Assembly (NCBI GenBank): GCA_028571685.1
Contig: CM053141.1
Span: forward strand, 133,204,833 to 133,268,832
Length of the DNA stretch: 64,000 nt
Direction of reading: 5' to 3'
DNA from: Heterohyrax brucei
Taxonomy: Eukaryota; Chordata; Mammalia; Hyracoidea; Procaviidae
The notes beneath the pieces are model-generated. The model was not told the origin of the DNA. It made no database searches and saw only the letters and a list, made by a program, of their open reading frames with translations. Position numbers and translations under genes: made by a program. Positions 56,459-64,000 of the stretch are shown piece after piece. How positions within the stretch are numbered: the first letter of the stretch is position 1; the number at the start of each line of letters is the position of its first letter.

Positions 56459-57855
56459 TCAAGTAAAATGAAAACCTCGAAAACCGTATCCATTGAAACC
56501 TTCTCCAATGAAAGCCTTCTCCATTTATCATAATGTTGCTTTGTGGTCTAGTTGTGAGAAGTTTTGTTTTCTTTATATAGAGGTATAATTTGTTCTGAAG
56601 GCTGTTATCTTTGACCTGCATCAGTAATTTCTTCAAGTCCTCTTCACTTCTTGGTAAGCAAAGTTGTGTCATCTGTATAACGCCAAGTTGTTAATGAGTC
56701 TTTCTTCAATCCTGATGCCACATTCTTTTTGTAGTCCAGGGTCTCTGGTTATTTGCTCAGCATGCAGACTGAATAAGTCTGATGAAAGGATACAACCCTG
56801 ACACCCACATTTCCTGATTTTAAACTACATAGTATCTCCTTGTTGAACTGTCTCTCAGTTTGTATATAGGTTTTACATGAGCACAATTGAGTGTTCTGGA
56901 ATTTCCATTCTTTGCAGTAATACCCATGATTTGTTATGATCCGCTTAGTCTAATGCCTTTGCCTAGTCATTATAACACAGATAAACATCTTTCTGCTATT
57001 CTCTGCTTTTGACCGAGAGCCGACTGATATGAGCAGTGATATCCCTCATTCCTTATCCTCTTCTAAATCCAGTATGAATTTCTGGCAGGTCCTGTCAATG
57101 TACAGCTATAACTGTTGTTAAATTATCTTCAGCAAAATTTTACTTGCATGTGATATTAATGGTATTGTTAGCTAATTTCCACATTCTTTTGGATCACCTT
57201 TCTGTAGAGTGAGAACAAATATAGATCTCTTCCAGTTTATTGGCCAGGTAGCTGTCTTTCACATTTCTTGACACACATAAGGAAGCACTTCCAGTGTTGC
57301 ATTAATTTGTTAAAACATGTCTATTACTGTTCTGTCAGTTCCTGAAGGCTTCTTTATGCCAGTGCCTTTGATACAGTTTGGGACTTCTTCCTTGAGTACC
57401 ACCAGTTCTTAGTGATAGACTACCTCTTGAAACGGTTGAATGCTGACCATTTCTTTTCAGTACAGCAACTCTGTGTGTTCATTCCATCTTCATTTGATAC
57501 TTTTTTGCATTGTTCAATATTTTGCCCATAGAATTCATCAGTATTGCAGCTTGAGGTTTGAGTTATGTTTCCAGTTAATTCAGCTTGAGAAATGCTGTTT
57601 TCTTCCCTTTTTGTTTTCCAACTCCAGGTGTGCACCTTTCAATATAATGCTTTACTTTGTCTTCTCTAGCCACCCTTTGAAATGTTCTCTTCAGCTCATT
57701 TACTTCATCATTTCTTCCATTTATTTGCTTTCACTTTTCTACTTTCAAGGGTAAATCTAAGAGTCTCTTATGACATCCGTTTTGGTCTTTTCTTTTTAAT
57801 GATCTTTTACCTTCTTTATGTGTGATGTCCTTGATGTTACCCCACAGCAGCTGAG

Positions 57856-58334
57856 TGTGTTAATTCTTTGCACCACATAGGGTACCCCCATCAAAGGATG
57901 GAAAGACTTATTTCTGTCTGGCACCCCATGTTCATTATCAGGCCTAGATTGGATGAGAGGAATTTCAAGTGTAATTTTCCACACCATCAGTTTTTTTGTT
58001 TTTGTTTTTCCTTTCTTCCTCCTGCTTTCTGAATAGTGGTGGAATTGAAGTTAAGTGTGTGCTTGTGGTGGTGGCGCTTTACCTGTAAAGTCCATGTAGA
58101 GCCTCTCTGTGCATAATGCACTGGTGTACATGTCAGGGGAAAGATATGTCAGGGTTAAACCCTTAGAAACAACTCTTGTAGTGGCCTGTACCCCAGCTCT
58201 CCAACCAGATATAATTTGGTTATCATTTAGAATGACTAATTTTAAAGCTGTGTGGTATTTCTTCATATTTCAATATACAGAGAGTGTATGTAATACTATA
58301 ATGAAGTGTAATTTGGCAACAAGACTTTCTTGCT
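57856..58334. other. Spacer between RTE and L1
   Basis: 57960-58334 shows no recognisable element. This is where the missing L1 3' part would be expected if it had not been lost. Confidence 0.35.
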
Positions 58335-58512
58335 AGAGTTGAAGTCTTTTTTCTTATTTGTGTTGTTTGTTTCCTCTCCTGTTTTGCTTTTGTAAGTTCA
58401 GCCAGTGGTATATCAATTTTGTTGATCTTTTCAGAGAACCGGCTTCTGGTTTTGTTAATTTTTTCAGTTTTTCTTCTATTCTCTAATTCATTTACTTCTA
58501 CTCTGATCTTTA

Positions 58513-58794
58513 TTATCTGTTTTCTTCTGGTGCTGAGGGGTTCTTTTGTTGCTGTCTTTCTACTTGTTCAAGCTGTAAAGTTAATTCTTTGGTTTGGGTC
58601 CTTTCTTCCTTCTGGATGTGTGCATGTATAGAGGTAAACTGACCTCTGAGCACTGCTGTTGCTGTATCATGTAGGTTCTGGTAGGATGTATTTTCATTCT
58701 CATTTGATTCCATAAGTTCCTTTATTTTGTCTTTAATTTCTTTGGTAACCCACGGATATTTGAGCAAGTTGTTGTTCAGTCTCCATGAGTTCAA
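58513..58794 (-). pseudogene. L1 ORF2 fragment after the endonuclease
   Basis: The peptide WRLNNNLLKYPWVTKEIKDK, then NENENTSYQNLHDTATAVLR and QFTSIHAHIQKEER corresponds to the L1 ORF2 block W-LNN-LL...ENE-T-YQNLWDA-KAV-RG-FI...A. The reverse-transcriptase domain, which would follow, is absent. A few further residues (KIDIPLAELTKAKQERKQ-like) extend to 58335. Confidence 0.88.
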
Positions 58795-59091
58795 ATTTCT
58801 ACCTGTGTTTTTTCTGCTGTTGATTTAGACTTTTACAGCTTGATGGTTCAAGAAGATGCTTTGCCATAATTCAATGGCTTGGATTTTGTTGAGACTCGCT
58901 CTATGTCCTAACACATGGTATATTCTGGAAAATGTTCCATGTGCATTGGAGAAGAAGGTGTACCTATCTGTTGATGGGTAAAAGTTCTGTATATGTTGAT
59001 GAGGTCTAGTTGATTAATTGTCCCAGTAAGATCTTCTGTATGTTTACTGAACTTTTTTCTGAATGTTCTATCCTTTACTGAAAATGGAGTG

Positions 59092-59510
59092 TTAAAGCTT
59101 CCAACTATTATTGTTCTGATCTATCTCATTTTTCAGTGTTGTCAGTATTTGTTCAATGTATACAGATACTCTACTAGTTGGTTCATAAATATTTAATATT
59201 GTTATGTCCTGCTTATGTTTTGAACCCTTCAGCAATAAATAATGAATGTCCTTGTCCATGATAGTGTATTTTACATTAAAGTCTCTTTTATCTGAGGTTA
59301 GTATTGTTACTCCTGCTCTTCTTTGTATGTTGTTGGCTTGGTATACATTTTTCCATCCTTTGAGTTTGTTCATATCTTTGAGTCTAAGATGTGTTTCTTG
59401 TAAGCAGCATATAGACAGGTCATACCTTTTGATCCACAGTGTCACTCACTGTGTCTTTATTGGAATAGTCAGTTTACATTCAGTGTAATTACTGATAGGT
59501 ATATGTTTAG
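59092..59510 (-). pseudogene. L1 ORF2 endonuclease, N-terminal part
   Basis: The frame 59092-59445 carries SICCLQETH, with the conserved QETH motif of the APE-type endonuclease, then KGWKNVYQANNIQRRAGVTI, LLLKGSKHKQDITILNIYEP and YIEQILTTLKNEIDQN. The ITLNVN start of ORF2 lies near 59480-59510 in another frame. Confidence 0.9.
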
Positions 59511-59939
59511 TGCTGTATTTTTGATGCATTTATTTTTGTGTTGTTGTTTTCTATGTTGCTCTTAGTATTCTGTTCTGGGTCATTCTTTATAGATTGACTT
59601 TTCATCTTTTTCAGTGTTGATTTTGTGGTTGTTGAGGCTCCTGTATTAGGTTTTTTGTTTTGATATGTCACATTGTTATTTTGCTTTGAGGCTATGCCTA
59701 TGTTGGCTCTTACTATTCTAAGTTTAAGACAGAATTTAACCTCTTTGTATCTTTTTTAATTTCCTCTCCATCTGAAACAGTTATAAATAGTGTTACATAT
59801 CCCTCTTTTTAGTGTGATGATGTCATAGTTTTCATGTATTGGTCACTGGTTCCTTTCTTTTCATATTGTAGCTTTGATTGAGCTTTGTGGCTTCCCTAAC
59901 TGAGTAGGATTCTTGGTGCTGTGTCCTGCATTTGCCTCC

Positions 59940-60851
59940 TTAAGTATACACTTGATGTTTTTGTTTTTCTGTGCAAAGAGCTTTTTGCAGTATGTCTTGT
60001 AGTTTTGGTTTGGTTTTTACAAAGTCTCTAAGCATCAATTTATCTGTGAATGTCTTAGTTTCACCATCATCTTTGAGATACAGTTTTGTAGGATATATAA
60101 TTCTTGGTTGAAAGTTTTTCTCCTTCAAGCCTTTGAATATATCATCCCACTGCCTTCTTGCCAACATTTCTACTGAGAAGTCAGACAAAAACATACAGGG
60201 CTTCACTCTATATGTTAGCTTTCCTTTAAGCCTCACTGCCTTTCATAGCTTCTGTTTATGTTTTATTTTATTAAGCTTGATTACATTGTATCTTGGTGTC
60301 TTTCTTTGGGGTCTGGTTTTTGTGGCATTTAATACACATGTCAGATATCTATGTTCTCTTCTTTCATAATTTCAAGGAAGTTCTCTGCCAGCAACTCTAC
60401 AACAATACTCCCTGTATTTTCAGCTATCCCTCCCTGTTCAGGAACTCCAGTTATTTGTAGATTATTCCTCTTGATAGAGTCCCACATGTTTCTTAATGCT
60501 TCTTCGTTTCCCTTATTTCTTTTCCCTGATTCCTCCTCATAAGTGCTGATGTCAGTTGCTCTACCCCGAAGCTCAATAACTCTGGCTTTTTTTCTCAGTT
60601 CTGCTCTTTTGGCTTTGGATTGAATTGTCTAATTCTGTAATTTTGGTATTGATCTACTGGATTTCAGATCATTGATGTTCTGTTAGTTCAAATAGCTTAC
60701 TTAAATTTTTTCTTTGTTCTGCTACATTTTGTTAAACCCCTAAGAGGGCTCCATACATAAGTCTTTTGTACTCAACCTCTGATACTTTCAGAAATGCTTC
60801 TTCATCTGGGAAGTTTTTTGTTTCTTTATTTTGGGAGTTTTCTGGAGCCAT
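59940..60851 (-). pseudogene. L1 ORF1
   Basis: An ATG at 60851 starts MAPENSQNKETKNF. The C-terminal region at 59940-60236 reads DFSVEMLARRQWDDIFKGLK, EKNFQPRIIYPTKLYLKDDG, ETKTFTDKLMLRDFVKTKP and LQDILQKAL, the standard L1 ORF1p C-terminal domain. The middle holds frame breaks. ORF1p normally trimerises and binds L1 RNA; this copy cannot make it. Confidence 0.85.
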
Positions 60852-61948
60852 GATGGACTACTTCTTTAAATGGTTAGCTATTAATTGTTGTCTTTGTGCC
60901 ATCTAGAAGCTGTTCAGTTTCTTTGGTGTTACCTCAACAGGAGCTGAGGATGTAGTTCTAAGAAAGGGGTCGGTTACCAGCCACTTCTGTGTACTCTGGT
61001 GACTGGCCCCAGATGGATTCTCTGGGATGACAGGCTCTGCCTCCTGGCTGGCAAAGACAGAGGCCTACTGTGGAGTCACTGGGAGGACATCAACCAATGC
61101 TACGATGTGGTTCAGTGAAGGGTGGAAGAGATACTGCTGGATGCTCAGCAGTCAGTTCTCCAAGTGAATTTATTTTACAAAAGTACTTTACTGCTAAGCA
61201 AAGGGCTATCCAACAGCTGCCAAAATCAGTCAGGCCCTAAGTGTAGCAGGCCCCACATTCCAGTTGACAACAGAAGCACCTCATAGGCTGTCCCTAGATG
61301 CTATGACATGGTTCAAGGGAAGGATTACAGCCTTGCTGCCATCCTCTGCCAGGCCACACCCATAACTCTGGGGACCACTGTTCTAAATACAGCCTTTCTG
61401 CTGGACAAGCACTTTCCAGATAGGCACTGCTTCTCAGCATGAGAATTAGCCCCAGCTAAGACCTCTGGGTGGGTGATTCCTCCTCCCAGCTGACCAAGAT
61501 GATGTCCCATCTGAGCTGCCCTTCCTACCATGAAACAGCAGAATCTATGGTGCAGCTCGGAAATGAGAGGGTGAGGGGCAGTGGCACCCACAGTCAGCAA
61601 CCTGGGTCAAAATGTGGCTATCCCAAGCACAGTCTCTCTGCTGCACTATACATTGTTTACTTAAGCACTGCAGTTTATCATATTTGCCAGCTCATGTCCA
61701 ATTCCTGCCTCCCAGAAAACAAAGAAGTTGTGAGTACCTGCAGTCCTCCCAAATGGTGAGTCAGCAGCTGCCCAGTGTTAGAGAGAGGTGGTTTCCCCTT
61801 TACTGGTACCCAATTCAATCTGACAACCCTATACCAGATCCTAGGGCTCCATAGATGTCCATGCTTCTCCATGACATTGTCATTCCAGGCCTTAAGTTTT
61901 TAGAGGGAATTGAGAAGATGTGTGTCTAGTCTGCCATCTTGGCCTGAA
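60852..61948 (-). repeat. L1 5' UTR
   Basis: About 1.1 kb between the L1 5' terminus and the ORF1 ATG, less AT-rich than the body. It would have carried the L1 promoter. The stretch of open frames on both strands has no domain. Confidence 0.7.
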
Positions 61949-62129
61949 GTCCTTTTTGAAAGGTCATTGTCTAAAGTTAGAAAAAAATGTCTTTTTGACC
62001 AGACTGAAATAATTGGGCACATTTTACTTTGAACACACACGCACAAATACACACAGACACATCTTGGACTTCTGAACATATATGGTTTTTTCCAGTTTGG
62101 CTGTTTCTGGGAAATTGAATTTCCCTTTT

Positions 62130-62829
62130 TCCCTCTGCTGTTTAAGGGTTCAAAATCAGTGGGTAGTGGTAGAATAAGCTCTACAACCAACCTTGGAATT
62201 ACCCTCAGCTCCTCACTTTTCTTCCTCACATCCACATATATATTCACCATGTCTAATCCCTAACCAAAGCCTTTTGACTCTAGCTCATACTGTAGTCTGA
62301 GTCTGACCACTTATATTACCCAAGATGTAATGCTAGAGCATCAGTCTGGCCTAAGGAGTGCTTCTGACTGGCCGCTGTGTTTCCTGTCTTCCATTCTTCC
62401 AGCCTGGTCTCTACCTAGCTGCTCATATGTACCATTATTGGACATGAGTCAGCTCATGAGTCTCTGTTACTTGAAAGCATTCATTGAGTCCCTCCATATC
62501 AGAGTAAACTCTAAACTCCACATGCCCTTGTGTGCTCATACCACTGCTGATCTCCCTGACTTGGTATCCTAATATTCTCTCCCATTTTCTCTCACACTAA
62601 GTTCACTCCCACCTCAGAGCTTTTATACTTGCAGTTCCTGCTACCAGGAGTCGTCGTCCCTTACATTTTTGTGTAACTTGGCCCATTTTTCCATTCAGGT
62701 CTTTGTTCCAATGTCGCCTAAATACTGAGGCCTTTCTTGATCCACCATGTTTAAAGAACCAAGCTTTCTCCCAGTCAGACTCAGCCTGCCTTATTTTTCT
62801 TTATTGTGCTGATCCAAACCTGAAAAGAT
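62130..62829 (+). repeat. L2 LINE fragment
   Basis: Ordered L2 blocks: ACACTAAGTTCACTCCCACC, TTATACTTGCAGTTCCTG, CATTCAGGTCTTTGTTCCAA, GAGGCCTTTCTTGATCCACC and a CTTATTTTTCTTTATTG end. The left limit is uncertain. Confidence 0.7.
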
Positions 62830-62840
62830 TTTGTATCCTT

Positions 62841-62866
62841 AAGCCAGCCAGCCAAGTGCCATCAAG
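62841..62866 (-). repeat. 26-bp retroposon with 11-bp target duplication
   Basis: The insert is a reversed SINE/RTE tail (AAGCCAGCCAGCCAAGTGCC then ATCAAG). TTTGTATCCTT lies at 62830-62840 and again at 62867-62877. Confidence 0.75.
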
Positions 62867-62914
62867 TTTGTATCCTTAGTTACTGGTTAATTGTATGATG
62901 ACTCCATTAGGACT

Positions 62915-63105
62915 GTGTGTCTAGTCTGGTAGCCATTAGCCACCTGTAGCTATTTAAATTTAATAAATTAAAATGAAATGAAATTTAAAATTCCATTTCT
63001 TGCTTGTACTAATTGCATTTCAAGTACTCAGTAGCCGTATGTGACTGGCAGCCACTCTGTTGGACAGTACAGATATAGAACATTTACATTACCACAATGA
63101 ATCCT
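62915..63105. repeat. Mammal-wide AT-rich interspersed repeat, name uncertain
   Basis: GTAGCCATTAGCCACCTGTA at the left, CAGTAGCCGTATGTGACTGG and GTTGGACAGTACAG at the right. Same class as 11225-11520. Confidence 0.55.
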
Positions 63106-63114
63106 ATTAGAAAG

Positions 63115-63240
63115 CTCTGTGTTAGAATTGGACCTCGTCAAGGGCAGAGATCCTGTTTTGTTTGTTCACTGTTGAATGCCCAGTGACTGGGTCTGACACA
63201 TGGTGCTGAGTAAATACAAGTAAAAAGAATGAGTGCTGCA
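63115..63240 (+). repeat. L2 3' end fragment
   Basis: CGTCAAGGGCAGAGATCCTG, TGAATGCCCAGTGACTGGG and TGGTGCTGAGTAAATACAAG are the L2 terminus. Confidence 0.7.
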
Positions 63241-64000
63241 GAAATGGATGAACAAGAGCCTTTATGTATATATATATTTTTAGGAAAAGATACCCTCATC
63301 ACTTTAATATTTATTTTCAGTATCTCCAGATCCATAAATATGCTTACATTCCAACATTTAAACAATGAAAATATGTTTGTTAATTCATAAGGAGAAACTT
63401 GGGGGAATATTTAATCATCAAAATGGAATTTCTTTGACTTCTCCTCTATTTGGAATCTTTCACCTGATCTCTTTTGAGCCTTACCTGGGGACTCCATCCT
63501 TCAAATAAAGACCTTATCTGACTTCCAGGAGAAAGTTGCGTTATTTTTCTGGCCTTTGCTAAGCATGATAAACCATTGTTCAGTCTCTGTTTCCAGGTTG
63601 TATGCAGATATTTTTTGTAACTCTCACTAAGGCGGTAGTTTCCAAAAGTTAGAAATATGGAGTTCCTGTGCCCGCAGGTTGTTATTTATGCTTTTTCTAA
63701 ATTTAGTTTGGGAAAAATCATGATCTTTAGAAGTGTCTTGAGAATGCATGAATTTACAGCACCTTGTATCATCCAGGCTTGGTGAGATCTGCTGCAGTGT
63801 AATGAGTGTAGTTGAGTGTTGATTAAAAGCAGCACTTTCCCTCTGGCTTGCTTCAGAGCTAATACCCTTATAAATTGTTGCTATGAACTTCTGAACTCAG
63901 AGAAACTTCTGAATGTATGTAATGAATAGGGTAATCCAGAGCTTAGAATTTGTGTCTTCCCTAAAACAAATCACATATTGTTAAAAAAGTTTGTGTCAGC
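63241..64000. other. Intron without recognised element
   Basis: Contains a short (TA)n at about 63264-63276. Nothing else nameable. Confidence 0.4.

Larger units (their letters stand above)
54728..57855 (-). mobile_element. RTE LINE, largest minus-strand copy, with three insertions
   Basis: Reversed RTE from the 3' end (AGGTGCCAGTGAATCAGTTC) at the left, through the C-terminal and reverse-transcriptase regions (KKLLMQVKDNSLQNKLYLYIKKTK near 56500-56640, antisense of ATAATACCC-type blocks at 56.9 kb), to the region after the endonuclease near 57855 (ATGTGTGATGTCCTTGATG). A SINE (54911-55056) and two LTRs (55105-55608, 56007-56458) have landed in it. About 2.0 kb of RTE sequence remains. Confidence 0.85.
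58335..61948 (-). mobile_element. L1 LINE with 5' end, lacking most of ORF2 and the 3' end
   Basis: Read on the minus strand: a 5' UTR begins at about 61948 with CAAGATGGCAGACTAGACAC, ORF1 follows, then the beginning of ORF2 (endonuclease and the segment after it), and the copy stops at about 58335 before the reverse transcriptase. Multiple stops make it inactive. The 5' UTR is about 1.1 kb and GC-richer than the rest. Confidence 0.9.
1398..64000 (+). other. Presumed long first intron
   Basis: If the donor at 1398 is used, the rest of the window is one intron of more than 62 kb. This fits the absence of any further convincing exon and the density of old and lineage-specific transposons on both strands. 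Individual repeats are annotated separately. No tRNA, rRNA or known small-RNA gene was recognised in it. Confidence 0.5.

Noticed and set aside
1-64000. CRISPR arrays, operons, bacterial terminators or phage modules
   Set aside because: The window is mammalian genomic DNA; no regularly spaced repeat array or prokaryotic gene structure is present.

Overview
The window reads as vertebrate, specifically placental-mammal, DNA from an afrotherian, most likely an elephant or close relative. The evidence is its repeats: about 25 copies or fragments of tRNA-derived AfroSINEs, with a head like 'CCCTGGTGGCGTAGTGG' and a tail like 'ATGAGTCGGAATCGACTC', together with RTE/BovB-type LINE copies carrying the same tail. 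Mammal-wide repeats (MIR, L2, MER20, MER5-like, L1) and MaLR-like solo LTRs fill in the rest. The choice of elephant over manatee or hyrax is inference.

Layout. Bases 2-313 hold a 104-codon open frame on the minus strand that runs off the left edge and that I cannot name. Bases ~880-1460 are a strong CpG island with a CRE-like site (1236-1243) and a good splice donor at 1397/1398. I read this as the promoter and noncoding first exon of a plus-strand gene whose later exons lie outside the window. Everything from 1398 to 64000 then looks like one long first intron. I see no convincing coding exon in it, and nearly all open frames there are chance or transposon remnants.

The intron is a record of transposition. 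RTE copies lie at 12.5-13.3, 20.5, 22.8, 33.6, 35.8-36.3, 45.6, 49.3-51.7 and 54.7-57.9 kb. The largest two retain recognisable endonuclease and reverse-transcriptase sequence. An L1 with its 5' end present but its 3' two-thirds missing spans 58.3-61.95 kb on the minus strand. Solo LTRs lie at 8.2, 19.4, 21.2, 55.1 and 56.0 kb. Two palindromic mariner derivatives lie at 26.7 and 47.7 kb.

The most unusual structures are: (1) a 193-bp inverted duplication, about 96% identical, at 29423-29615 and 30713-30905; (2) the two mariner derivatives, each built from two facing copies of a transposase 3' end and sharing the same central junction; (3) extremely short retroposon insertions (80 and 26 bp) that still have clear target-site duplications; (4) an RTE copy with an inverted 5' tip, the mark of twin priming; (5) a stack in which a SINE and two LTRs have landed in one RTE. 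I found no evidence of a new coding system. The candidate regulatory stretches are inference only.
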